The position numbers and the translations under genes are program-made. The notes beneath the pieces were generated by a model. It did not search any database. It was not told the DNA's origin and saw only the letters and a list, made by a program, of their open reading frames with translations. From an uncultured Candidatus Saccharibacteria bacterium (GTDB taxonomy: Bacteria; Patescibacteriota; Saccharimonadia; Saccharimonadales; Saccharimonadaceae), in assembly GCA_938046115.1 (NCBI GenBank), contig CALIXX010000016.1:1-28576 (forward strand): 28,576 nt of DNA. The letters run 5' to 3'. Position 1 is the stretch's first letter, and every line of letters starts with the position of its first letter. Positions 7,443-14,792 of the stretch are shown one piece after another.

Positions 7443-8312
7443 TCAAAAGCCCAGCGGCAATGCCACCAGCGCGCGCAAGATATGCCCACCAAACAAGAGT
7501 GAAATAACGCAGCCAATGATAAGCAGCGGCCCAAATGGCACCTGCGAGCGCGTATTGAGTTGGCCACGTGCTAGGCCCGGCAGGACGATGATACAACCCA
7601 GCATGTTGGAGAAGAACAGCGTCATAAAGGCCAATCGCCAATCACCCAATAGCAGTGCCAAGCCCACGCAGAGCTTCACATCGCCAAAGCCAATCCACGC
7701 CCCGCGCGAAATGGCATACAGCCCACCATACAACCCCGCCAGTAGCGCCACCGCCCCCGTGAGCGATACAAGATCAACATCGTGCAGCGTCGTCATCCGC
7801 ACCAGCACGAAGAGTGCGCCCAGTGCCATCAAGCCATAGTTGAGCGGGTCGGGCAGGAGCTGCCACTTGGCATCATACGCCGCGAGGATCATCAGCACCA
7901 AGGCCACCACCACCCACACAGCAAAGAGCAAGCTACTGGCTGGCAGTGCCCATGGCCACACCAGGTACGACAGTGCCAAGCCCACCCCCAGCACCAGCTC
8001 CATCACCAGCTCAAACCAACCAATAAACTGCTGGCAATAGCGGCAGCGCCCACCAGTCGACAGCCAGCTCACGACTGGCAGTAGATCATACCACGCCAGC
8101 ACATGCCCACACTGCAGGCAGCGCGAGCGGTCGTCTCGCAGTGTGCCTTGCAAGAGGACGCGTAGTTGACGCCATTCGTGTTTGTCGTAGGGGTGGCCGG
8201 TTTGCTTATCAGTCCGCAGTTGCCGCGCACGCACCCGCCACACTTGCGCGCCCGCAAAGCTACCCAGCACTACACCGAGGAGGAGCAGTGCGCCTGCTAT
8301 CAAGATCGTCAT
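7443..8312 (-). CDS. pilD: Prepilin peptidase / N-methyltransferase (PilD)
   Basis: A membrane aspartic protease that cuts the leader of type IV prepilins after glycine and methylates the new N-terminus. It has an N-terminal membrane helix (1-20), a cytoplasmic loop with two zinc-binding CxxC pairs (Cys65/68 and Cys90/93), then about six more helices. The two catalytic aspartates are Asp147 in AAYDAKWQLLPD and Asp211 in GFGDVKL, the GxGD motif. Length (289 aa) is normal. Its substrates are the prepilins at 8854-9312 and 3222-6423. The start lies 8 nt after an extended -10 box; GAGG sits just upstream, so leaderless or very short-leader initiation is possible. Confidence 0.96.
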   Translation of the reverse strand: MTILIAGALLLLGVVLGSFAGAQVWRVRARQLRTDKQTGHPYDKHEWRQLRVLLQGTLRDDRSRCLQCGHVLAWYDLLPVVSWLSTGGRCRYCQQFIGWFELVMELVLGVGLALSYLVWPWALPASSLLFAVWVVVALVLMILAAYDAKWQLLPDPLNYGLMALGALFVLVRMTTLHDVDLVSLTGAVALLAGLYGGLYAISRGAWIGFGDVKLCVGLALLLGDWRLAFMTLFFSNMLGCIIVLPGLARGQLNTRSQVPFGPLLIIGCVISLLFGGHILRALVALPLGF

Positions 8313-8320
8313 ACCTCACT

Positions 8321-8329
8321 AGTATAGCA
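8321..8329 (-). promoter_or_regulatory. Extended -10 promoter of pilD
   Basis: On the minus strand TGC plus TATACT (8326-8321) ends 8 nt before ATG 8312. Confidence 0.55.
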
Positions 8330-8521
8330 AAGATATGCAAGAACGTGCTACATCATCACGCCCTACCGAAGGCTCATGCAGACATACTATCCGGCCAGAA
8401 TATACGGCAGGTTCTCACACCCACTTGGCTACTGGCCTTCGCAAATTTTCTTGTTCAGCACGCATGGTGTGTGAGCCTCGGGATTTATCTGTACCTTGCA
8501 TATACAAATCTCATTTTCTTA

Positions 8522-8633
8522 ATGCCACCCCACCTCCCCACCACTTCTTCTAATGGTGTGTGAGAATCTGCGGAGATGCAGAGCCAACGTCATTAAAAAT
8601 AGGTCAGTATGAGACCGTGACGTTTTGGGGTGG
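8522..8633. other. Potential multibranched RNA in gene-free spacer
   Basis: CCACCCCA (8524-8531) pairs with TGGGGTGG near 8624-8631. Enclosed are a CACCA/TGGTG hairpin, a TCTGC/GCAGA hairpin, and an AACGTCA/TGACGTT stem with an inner GGTC/GACC hairpin. This makes a four-way junction of about 110 nt. The 8330-8800 spacer holds no credible gene. Upstream of this structure, CTCACAC near 8416 pairs with GTGTGAG near 8470. Strand and function are unknown, and only one copy is present, so no covariation test is possible here. Confidence 0.4.
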
Positions 8634-8680
8634 AGTTATACTCACACAGTATCACCTCTGTATGATGGATTGCTGGGTCA

Positions 8681-8770
8681 TACTTGTGTAAGAAAATATC
8701 TGGAGGCCAGCAATCAAGCAAGCGGATACATGCTGTGTATTATCTGGCCGGAACATTTTCGTCACAAGTA
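8681..8770 (+). repeat. Structured repeat family 2, copy B
   Basis: TACTTGTG (8681-8688) pairs with CACAAGTA (8763-8770). Directly inside are the conserved blocks AAGAAAATATCTGGAG (8690-8705) and GCCGGAACATTTTCG (8747-8761), again with GAAAAT/ATTTTC pairing, plus GGCCAG/CTGGCC and ATACA/TGTAT. Compared with copy A (1361-1471) the inner blocks are nearly identical, while the outer stem differs completely yet still pairs. Confidence 0.7.
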
Positions 8771-8797
8771 CGATTCAGCAATTCGTGTACTCCATAC

Positions 8798-8830
8798 ATA
8801 AAAAGAGGCTGACACCCTTTGGTACCAGCC
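8798..8830 (-). terminator. Terminator of the major pilin
   Basis: On the minus strand GGCTGGTACC (8830-8821) pairs with GGTGTCAGCC (8816-8807) over 10 bp, including two G-U pairs, with loop AAAG. It is followed by TCTTTTTAT. Confidence 0.85.
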
Positions 8831-8853
8831 ATCTTCTTATATATGCTTGCCTA

Positions 8854-9312
8854 CTATGACTCGAGGCAGTATGCCACGCCGTTGCCGCCCGCTTCAAGCT
8901 TGGTGACGACGACGAATTGCTTCGATGTGCCCTTCTTAAGGGTCGCGCCGTCGGAGTTGGTGGCGTCGCAGCGCACACCCTTGACGACGATGGCGCTCTC
9001 GGTAGAAGGTGTTACGGTGCCATTGCCCGCATTATCTTGGACGGTGATGCTCTCTTTGTCGAGGTTCGAGAGATCGCCCAGGTAGCCCTTGAGGCCATTA
9101 CTGTCGGGGAACTTCCCGCGGTTGTTTGATGTGTATTGCGTCACGGCAGCAGCGATGTTTTGCACATCATTCTTACGTGCTGTGTCGCGCTGACCCCGCT
9201 GCAGGGCAGGCAGTGCCACAAAGACCATCAAGAATATCAAGGCGGCAATCGCCAGCACCAGCATCACCTCAATGATGGTAAACCCTTCTTGCTTCGCTTG
9301 GTGTTGTTTCAT
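8854..9312 (-). CDS. pilA: Type IV major pilin candidate
   Basis: A 152-aa type IVa prepilin with leader MKQHQAKQEG and mature FTIIEVMLVLAIAALIF (Phe+1, Glu+5), a long N-terminal helix, then a small globular domain. Two cysteines, in VRCDAT and AYCLES at the very C-terminus, could form the usual pilin disulfide loop. It is the smallest prepilin here, stands alone with a good promoter and strong terminator, and so is the best major-pilin candidate. The frame opens six codons earlier, but those contain the AAAGGAG ribosome-binding site, so ATG 9312 is the start. High expression is inferred, not shown. Confidence 0.88.
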   Translation of the reverse strand: MKQHQAKQEGFTIIEVMLVLAIAALIFLMVFVALPALQRGQRDTARKNDVQNIAAAVTQYTSNNRGKFPDSNGLKGYLGDLSNLDKESITVQDNAGNGTVTPSTESAIVVKGVRCDATNSDGATLKKGTSKQFVVVTKLEAGGNGVAYCLES

Positions 9313-9356
9313 ACTTCTCCTTTGTACCAATGTACGAATATGCTTACGTTACTGCT

Positions 9357-9385
9357 ATCATAGCGTAGAATGGCAGCATTGTCTA
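9357..9385 (-). promoter_or_regulatory. Promoter of the major pilin
   Basis: On the minus strand TAGACA (9385-9380) and TATGAT (9362-9357) are 17 nt apart, each one base off consensus. This is among the best full sigma-70 promoters in the window. The predicted leader is about 38 nt. Confidence 0.7.
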
Positions 9386-9554
9386 GGTTTTGTTCGCACA
9401 AGATGATAAGCCTATGCGGAGAGGCACAAAACGGTGCTATATGACTGGTATTTTTGGCATAATTGCTATAGAAAATGTACCAAGAATGGCCTGCCCCGCG
9501 TATTTCCTGCTGAAAACCATAGGCACGACATATTAGTCGAATACGCCCACTTTG

Positions 9555-9690
9555 TCTCACGCTTACACCCTATCACCCCTTCCTCCCGAATATAATAAGG
9601 GTCGACACTTCCCAAGTATGACCTCCCAGCGCCAAGGCTAAAAACCGGCCATTTACGACCGGTTTTCACATGCCATCGGACGAAATACTC
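9555..9690. repeat. Structured repeat family 1, copy 2 (degenerate)
   Basis: Conserved segments TAAGGGTCGACACTTCCC, CCATCGGA and the P3 loop region are recognisable. P3 keeps AAAACCGG (9641-9648) with CCGGTTTT (9659-9666), but P2 (9600-9610 with 9614-9623) has lost a base and the 3' outer arm has decayed. It lies right after the stop codon of the PpiC gene (minus strand). Confidence 0.75.
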
Positions 9691-9691
9691 T

Positions 9692-10864
9692 CTACTTCTG
9701 CGGCACGTCGATGTATTCTTGCACTTTGCCGTCGCTTTTGAGCTGGGCAACTTGCTTGGTGAGCTCGGTGAGGGGGATGTAGAGATAGGTGAAGCGGATT
9801 TTGCTGTCGTTCTTTTCGTTGACTTTGACGAAGTAGTAGCCACTGTCTGTTGTGCTCTTGATAGCACCAGAGGGTTTGCCAGGCTCGAGCTTAGCGATCT
9901 CGCTCACCGCGAGGCCGTTGTAGCTACTGGCAAGATTGATCAGGCCAGAATCCCCCACCTGCGGTTTGCTGCGGCCACTGCCACCAAGCTGGGTCGCGAT
10001 TTTGGCAAACTCACCATTGCTGCTTGCCACCAGCCCCGCGGCTTTGTGCTGCAGCTCATCGGCCGTCTTATCAACCGCAAAGGCTACCCGAGCCCGCACA
10101 ATGCTGCGCCGCACTGCCTGGCGATAATCCGATGGCGACCAGTTATACATCATGCGCGACGATGCATCATACGTTTCTTGGCTAATCTTGCCATTAGCGG
10201 TGTTGCGCTGCTGCTCGATAACGGTATCAATGTCTTGATCACTCACCGTGATGTTGTACTGGCGTGCCAGCTTGGCAGCGTAGGTATCAACCAGCGCCCG
10301 GTTGAGCGACTCGCGCTTGATGTGCTTGAGCTGCTCGCGGCCATCATCACTGTCGATGCGGATCTCATCGTACTTGCCTAGATAATACTTAGATCCCCGA
10401 TACTGCACTAGGTAGTCGCTATAGCGCACGAGCTCACCATCAATACTGGCTACTGGCACAGGAAAGATCTGCGTCATGCGGTAGAGGAGGTTGTTGGAGC
10501 TCTGGGCAATGTAGAGCTGCTGCCATGCCACTGCCGCCAGCAGCAAGGCCGCTACCAGCGCCACAATGATCGTGTTGATAATCACCCGTCGGCGCGACAC
10601 CTGGACAGGGTGCTTAAACTTGCGCCCACCAGCCAATATCTCCTCGCGGTGCGCTGCCACCGTCTCGTTGGTGATGCGCTCGAACTTCTTGGGAGTGTTG
10701 GGGTTGGCTGTGCCCGCCTCTGTTTTGGCAGATTTGCCCGCTTTCTTACCCCCCTGCTTCGGCTTGAGTGCTGCGAGGCGATCCTTCAAGCCAGCGGCTG
10801 GGGCAGTTGATGTAGACTGAGCGCCGTAGCGGCTGCGTTTGGGTTTTTTGCTTGGTAATTTCAT
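9692..10864 (-). CDS. Membrane-anchored PpiC-type peptidyl-prolyl isomerase
   Basis: A 390-aa foldase of the PrsA/SurA type. A long Lys/Ala/Pro-rich cytoplasmic tail (about 1-90) precedes one membrane helix (about 95-117). The extracellular part has a SurA-N-like helical region (about 165-275, with LNRALVDTYAAKLARQYNI) and a parvulin domain (about 280-365, GDSGLINLAS, AVSEIAKLEPGKPSG, GYYFVKV). It should catalyse proline isomerisation of exported proteins, and the pilins and the Cys-rich exported protein are possible clients (inference). Its ATG overlaps the stop of the PH-domain gene by 4 nt (ATGA), so the two are an operon. Confidence 0.88.
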   Translation of the reverse strand: MKLPSKKPKRSRYGAQSTSTAPAAGLKDRLAALKPKQGGKKAGKSAKTEAGTANPNTPKKFERITNETVAAHREEILAGGRKFKHPVQVSRRRVIINTIIVALVAALLLAAVAWQQLYIAQSSNNLLYRMTQIFPVPVASIDGELVRYSDYLVQYRGSKYYLGKYDEIRIDSDDGREQLKHIKRESLNRALVDTYAAKLARQYNITVSDQDIDTVIEQQRNTANGKISQETYDASSRMMYNWSPSDYRQAVRRSIVRARVAFAVDKTADELQHKAAGLVASSNGEFAKIATQLGGSGRSKPQVGDSGLINLASSYNGLAVSEIAKLEPGKPSGAIKSTTDSGYYFVKVNEKNDSKIRFTYLYIPLTELTKQVAQLKSDGKVQEYIDVPQK

Positions 10865-11376
10865 GGTGATACTCCTGCTGCTTGTGCTGCGCGCTCCGCC
10901 TCGCTGACGGCATCTTGCAGCTGATTGTAGATCTGCTCGGGATGATCGACATTGCGGATGATGAGATCGCCCACAAATGTTTGGATCACAATCGTACCAA
11001 AATGAAACACCTCACCCGAGAATCCTGGTATATTATAGCTGATATTTTGGATTTTTGCCAAGCTCAGCTCTACCACATCGGTGCCAAAAAATCCTTTTTG
11101 CGTCACTTGGCGGATGCGCTGGTCGGTCACGATGTAATAGGTGTAGCGCCACATCAAAAAATGATAACAAAAGCCAATAGACCCCAAGACGAGCCCCACC
11201 ACCGGCAGCAAAAACAGCTCTAGTGTGTCTTGCCAGATCAGTGGCGGAATAGCCCCCACCACTAGTGGCACCAGCAGCATATAAAATCCCTTGCGCATGG
11301 CAATAATATGCCGCCGAAAGACAAACAGCAGCTCCTCGCCCTCACGCTGCCCGTTAAATGCCTTGGTCTGTGCCAT
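10861..11376 (-). CDS. PH-domain (bPH2/YdbS-like) membrane protein
   Basis: A 171-aa protein with a soluble N-terminus, two adjacent membrane helices (about 32-75, MLLVPLVVGAIPPLIW and LFLLPVVGLVLGSIGF) and a bacterial PH-like beta domain (about 80-155, YTYYIVTDQRIRQVTQKGFFG, ELSLAKIQNISY, GTIVIQTF). That layout is typical of the YdbS-like bPH2 family, whose molecular role is poorly known. The frame is open upstream to 11481, but AGGG before ATG 11376 and the family N-terminus support 11376. It is translationally coupled to the PpiC foldase. Confidence 0.82.
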   Translation of the reverse strand: MAQTKAFNGQREGEELLFVFRRHIIAMRKGFYMLLVPLVVGAIPPLIWQDTLELFLLPVVGLVLGSIGFCYHFLMWRYTYYIVTDQRIRQVTQKGFFGTDVVELSLAKIQNISYNIPGFSGEVFHFGTIVIQTFVGDLIIRNVDHPEQIYNQLQDAVSEAERAAQAAGVSP

Positions 11377-11438
11377 TATGCCCTGCCTTTTTGTGTGATG
11401 ATTGTTATGCTTTTCTTGCTGTCTATTGTAGCACGAAC

Positions 11439-11469
11439 TTGACACCACCCCACAACCCCTGCGTATAAT
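11439..11469 (+). promoter_or_regulatory. Promoter of the proline-rich membrane protein
   Basis: A perfect TTGACA (11439-11444) and a perfect TATAAT (11464-11469) are separated by a long 19-nt spacer. An ATG at 11476, 6 nt after the -10, opens only a 10-codon frame (MHTMRSICIW) that overlaps the start of the main gene, a possible leaderless leader peptide. Confidence 0.6.
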
Positions 11470-11501
11470 GAAGTCATGCATACTATGCGGAGTATTTGTA
11501 T

Positions 11502-11915
11502 ATGGTGACGGCTGGGCGATTTATTCATAAGCGCCGTACTGTTGCTGGTGCCGGAGCGCCACCAGTGCCACCGCCACACCACCCACCAGCTGCGCCACCG
11601 CCGCCAAAGGTACCAACGCCAGTGGCTATCGACCCCACCGAGCCAATCACAGCACCTGACTGGCAGCGTCGCCTTGGCCATGGCATCGTGCGAGCGCTCT
11701 GCATACTTACGGCAGGAGCACTTGGCTGGCTATGCTACCTCTGTTGGACAAGTGGTGGCACGCGCACCATGCCAGCTGACTTTATGGCTTGGGTCGTCTC
11801 ATTCGCCCTCTTCTCCTCCGCCATCATGTTCGTCGGGGCTGCCTGCAGCCGCTGGGAGGATATGTCCGACTGGGTGCGCTGGGCAGCAGAGGTAGTTGGC
11901 GGATTTGGGAGGTAA
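11502..11915 (+). CDS. Hypothetical proline-rich membrane protein
   Basis: A 137-aa protein of unknown function. Residues about 15-50 are strongly Pro/Ala-rich (GAPPVPPPHHPPAAPPPPK), and two membrane helices follow (about 64-85, VRALCILTAGALGWLCYLCW, and about 95-115, MAWVVSFALFSSAIMFVGAAC). The short basic N-terminus and the Pro-rich stretch are probably cytoplasmic. The start ATG 11502 has CGGAG about 9 nt upstream. It has its own promoter and terminator and converges on tRNA-Arg. Proline-rich tails of this kind are common in Saccharibacteria membrane proteins but say nothing firm about role. Confidence 0.7.
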   Translation: MVTAGRFIHKRRTVAGAGAPPVPPPHHPPAAPPPPKVPTPVAIDPTEPITAPDWQRRLGHGIVRALCILTAGALGWLCYLCWTSGGTRTMPADFMAWVVSFALFSSAIMFVGAACSRWEDMSDWVRWAAEVVGGFGR

Positions 11916-11939
11916 GCTACTCTTCTCTTCGCTTCATAG

Positions 11940-12003
11940 CTCGTCACTTTCTAGCACAAAAGCTCAAGCAAAAAATCGCTATCATCGTGACGAGTTTTTA
12001 TTT
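11940..12003 (+). terminator. Long-loop terminator
   Basis: CTCGTCAC (11940-11947) pairs with GTGACGAG (11987-11994) across a loop of about 39 nt, followed by TTTTTATTT. The shape is like that of the ndk terminator. Confidence 0.6.
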
Positions 12004-12023
12004 ATAGTATATTCTAACTCCTT

Positions 12024-12100
12024 TGGTACCCCGGATAGGAGTCGAACCTACAACCTTCTCCTTAGGACGGAGCCGCTCTATCCAGTTGAGCTACCAGGGC
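12024..12100 (-). tRNA. tRNA-Arg (CCT)
   Basis: Read on the minus strand, the acceptor is GCCCTGG with CCGGGGT, the D stem GCTC/GAGC, the anticodon stem CTCC/GGAG with loop GTCCTAA (anticodon CCT), and the T arm GTAGG-TTCGACT-CCTAT. CCA is encoded. The outermost acceptor pair is G-U, and the top anticodon-stem pair (27-43) is a G-A mismatch, both slightly unusual. It decodes AGG. An extended -10 box lies 8 nt upstream. Confidence 0.94.
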
Positions 12101-12108
12101 ATGGGTAT

Positions 12109-12117
12109 AGTATAGCA
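12109..12117 (-). promoter_or_regulatory. Extended -10 promoter of tRNA-Arg
   Basis: On the minus strand TGC plus TATACT (12114-12109) ends 8 nt before the mature tRNA 5' end. Confidence 0.6.
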
Positions 12118-12304
12118 TGCTATTTACTCTGAAGTGAACTGTGCTAGGCAATGAAAAGCCGACGCATGGACACTTATCCGGCCCCGACTATAGTGCACTC
12201 TTATACTATCATAACCGGCTATAGAGAATCAGACTTTCTCTCTTGAGATTATCACAAGACCCAAGAATCAAGCATAATTCAATAGTCAATACAGCTTCAC
12301 TACC
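12115..12304. other. Gene-free spacer
   Basis: No gene is supported between tRNA-Arg and the family 1 repeat. A small AGAGAA/TTCTCT hairpin occurs near 12228-12242. TATCCGGCC near 12176 resembles a segment near 8388, but the match is too short to claim a repeat. Confidence 0.5.
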
Positions 12305-12455
12305 TCTCACGCTCACGCTCCCAACTCCCTCCTCCGGAACACTATAAGGGTCGACATTCGCTGGATGTTGACCTCTTGCGTTGGGCTGAAAACCGGTCAT
12401 TACGACCGGTTTTCACACTCCATCGGATGAAGTGTGGGAGAGTGAGCTAGCACAG
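12305..12455. repeat. Structured repeat family 1, copy 3
   Basis: The outer stem is CTCACGCTCCCA (12312-12323) with TGGGAGAGTGAG (12435-12446), with one mismatch. P2 is GGTCGACAT (12349-12357) with ATGTTGACC (12365-12373), including a G-U pair. P3 is GAAAACCGGTC (12388-12398) with GACCGGTTTTC (12404-12414), loop ATTAC. Compared with copy 1, the P3 stem changes ACAGATT to ACCGGTC while its partner strand changes to match. It lies 3' of pilC on the minus strand, where P3, with its A-run and T-run, could also act as a weak terminator. Confidence 0.88.
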
Positions 12456-12489
12456 AGAAAACAAAGTATTCGATTTCTGGCTGCAAGCA

Positions 12490-13698
12490 CTACGTCAGCT
12501 GCCCCACCAAGCTATATATTGGGAAGAGAATGGCCGCCACCATACCACCGGCCACAATGGCAAGAACAACCATGAGCACAGGTTCAATGGCAGTGGAGAT
12601 GTTGCGGATTTCTTCGTCTAGCTCGTCTTCGTAAACTTGGGCAGTCTTACCCATCATTTCGTCGATCTTACCCGACTGCTCACCAATTTTAATCATCTGC
12701 GGCACCATTGGCAAGATGTAATCCTCACGGCTCAGTGAGACAGACAGCGCTCGCCCCCCCTTGACCTTCTCGGCAGTCCGGCGGATGGAAGCCTCGATGA
12801 TTGTATTATTGACCCCTGTCGCGGTAATGTCGAGCATGTCGAGCATAGGCACACCAGTCGCAAGCAGCGTCTGGCCAGTACGGGTAAAGCGCGCCATGTA
12901 AAGCTTGCGAAACATACTGCCGACGAAGGGCATATTAAGCTTAAGTGTGTCGAAGGTACGCGTGCCGGGGCCTGTCTTGGCGTATTGGCGGGTGAAGTAA
13001 ATGGCACCCACCAGCAAAATCAGCTCTGCCCACCAGAAGCTTGCAGTAAACTTCGCCACAGCGATCAGCGCCGCAGTGAGGAATGGCAGTGTCTTGTGCA
13101 TGTCGCTATACAGCTTCTCCACCTGCGGTACCACCACGAGCAGCATAAAGAGCATCACGCCCATGATCACCGCCAGGACAATGGCTGGGTACGTCATAGC
13201 ACCGCGAATCTTGCTCACCATGGCAGCGTCTTTTTCCTGCTGGGAGGCAACCCGCTTGAGCGCTTGGTCGAGCGTACCAGAGGCCTCACCAGCAGTCACG
13301 AGCGATAGGTAGATTTTGTCGAAGATCTCGGGGTGTTTACCAAAGGAGTCCGACAGCTGCCGGCCACCCTCAACATCGGCAATGATCTCTTGGATAATCT
13401 CTTGCAGCTTCTTGTTCTCTGTCTGCTCAAGCACCGTGCGAAGGCTCTGCGACAGAGGTAGCCCCGCACCGATTAGTGTTGCGAGCTGACGAGTAAAGAC
13501 CACTTTGTCCTTGGTTGTCACACGACGCGTCAGGCTGCCAAAGAGCCCACCGCTCTCATCGACTTCTTTGATGTCGAGCGGAACGAAGCCTTGCTCAGTC
13601 AAAACGCGTGCCGCTGCCATCTCAGACTCGGCCTGGACGATAGATTTGATGATGGTGTCAGTCGCTTTGTCGCGTGCTTCGTAGTTGAACTTTCGCAT
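12490..13698 (-). CDS. pilC: Type IV pilus platform protein PilC
   Basis: A 402-aa inner-membrane platform that couples the PilB/PilT ATPases to pilin addition and removal. It has the family's two T2SSF domains (about 68-190 and 270-395), each starting with the RQLATLIGAGLPLSQSL / RTGQTLLATGVPMLDML pattern, and membrane helices near 170-190, 215-240 and 372-397. Length is normal. The TTG at 13701 precedes the true ATG at 13698. AGAGGA, overlapping the end of pilT, is its ribosome-binding site. It is last in the pilM-N-O-x-B-T-C operon. Confidence 0.96.
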   Translation of the reverse strand: MRKFNYEARDKATDTIIKSIVQAESEMAAARVLTEQGFVPLDIKEVDESGGLFGSLTRRVTTKDKVVFTRQLATLIGAGLPLSQSLRTVLEQTENKKLQEIIQEIIADVEGGRQLSDSFGKHPEIFDKIYLSLVTAGEASGTLDQALKRVASQQEKDAAMVSKIRGAMTYPAIVLAVIMGVMLFMLLVVVPQVEKLYSDMHKTLPFLTAALIAVAKFTASFWWAELILLVGAIYFTRQYAKTGPGTRTFDTLKLNMPFVGSMFRKLYMARFTRTGQTLLATGVPMLDMLDITATGVNNTIIEASIRRTAEKVKGGRALSVSLSREDYILPMVPQMIKIGEQSGKIDEMMGKTAQVYEDELDEEIRNISTAIEPVLMVVLAIVAGGMVAAILFPIYSLVGQLT

Positions 13699-13701
13699 CA
13701 A

Positions 13702-14772
13702 TTATCCTCTCATTAAGCGCTCAAATTCGGTGAGGTCAACCGCAAACTCGCGGGCGCTATCATATGTCACGGTGCCACTCTGGACCAGACTCACCAGTGT
13801 TCGATCCATCGTCTGCATACCTTGGTCTGCTCCAGTCTGGATGATGGCATCAAGCTGGTGGCTCTTGCCCTCGCGGATGACGTTGCGCACCGCTGGGTTG
13901 GCCACCAAGACCTCAGCGGCCACCACTCGCCCACCACCGATGGCTGGCACGAGGCGCTGGCTACAGATTGCCATCAAGATATTGGCCAGCTGAGCTCGAA
14001 TCTGTGGCTGCTGGTGCGGCGGGAAGACGTCGATCATGCGGTCGATACTCTGTGCTGCACTATTGGTGTGCAAGGTAGCAAACACCAAGTGGCCTGTCTC
14101 AGCAATAGTGATGGCAGCACTGATCGTCTCAAGATCGCGCATCTCACCAATCAGCACGACATCTGGGTCTTGGCGTAGACTGGAGCGCAGCGCAGCGCTA
14201 AAAGAGTAGGTATCATAGTGCACTTCGCGCTGCACGACCACCGAGCGCTTACTCTTGTGAGTAAACTCGATCGGGTCTTCGATGGTGATGATGTGGTGCG
14301 ACTTCTCGGTGTTGATTTTATCAATCAAAGCAGCAAGGGTGGTAGACTTACCACTACCAGTTGGTCCTGTTACTAGCACCAGGCCACGCGGAAAGTCAGC
14401 GAAGGTCATGACGACAGGCGGCATACCGAGCTCGGTCACAGACTTGATTTCATTCGGGATCAAACGCAGCGCAGCCGCCAAGTTGCCCCGCTCATGAAAG
14501 GCATTCACCCGGAAGCGCCCAAGATTACCAAAGGCGAAGCTAAAGTCAAACTCTTTGTCCTTCATCAGCACCTGCTGCTGGTCTTGGTCGAGAATAGCAA
14601 AAACAAGCCGCTCCACCTGTGCTTCGTCTAGTGGGCCAAAGCCCGCCACAGGGGTCAGCGCGCCATCGATGCGCAGCATGGGGGGCAGCCCCACCTGAAT
14701 ATGCAAGTCTGAGGCGCGACGCCGCACCACATCCTCGAGCAGGACTTCTATGCGTAATTCTCTATTTTCCAT
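13702..14772 (-). CDS. pilT: Pilus retraction ATPase PilT
   Basis: A hexameric secretion ATPase that powers pilus retraction. A PAS-like N-domain (about 1-100) precedes the ATPase core. Walker A is GPTGSGKST (136-144), the Asp box is near IITIEDPIEF (161-170), Walker B is near VVLIGEMRD (205-213, Glu210), and the His box is HLVFATLHTNSA (228-239). Length (356 aa) and features fit PilT rather than PilB, since it lacks the MshEN N-domain. It starts 20 nt after the pilB stop and ends 3 nt before the pilC start. Its presence implies retractile, possibly twitching, pili. Confidence 0.96.
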   Translation of the reverse strand: MENRELRIEVLLEDVVRRRASDLHIQVGLPPMLRIDGALTPVAGFGPLDEAQVERLVFAILDQDQQQVLMKDKEFDFSFAFGNLGRFRVNAFHERGNLAAALRLIPNEIKSVTELGMPPVVMTFADFPRGLVLVTGPTGSGKSTTLAALIDKINTEKSHHIITIEDPIEFTHKSKRSVVVQREVHYDTYSFSAALRSSLRQDPDVVLIGEMRDLETISAAITIAETGHLVFATLHTNSAAQSIDRMIDVFPPHQQPQIRAQLANILMAICSQRLVPAIGGGRVVAAEVLVANPAVRNVIREGKSHQLDAIIQTGADQGMQTMDRTLVSLVQSGTVTYDSAREFAVDLTEFERLMRG

Positions 14773-14792
14773 GGTTGTTGTTGGTTCCTTTC

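Noticed and set aside
12388..12414. P3 hairpin of family 1 as a simple bidirectional terminator
   Set aside because: Copies 1-3 have short A and T runs flanking P3, but copy 4 lacks them and the rest of the element is conserved too, so termination alone does not explain it.
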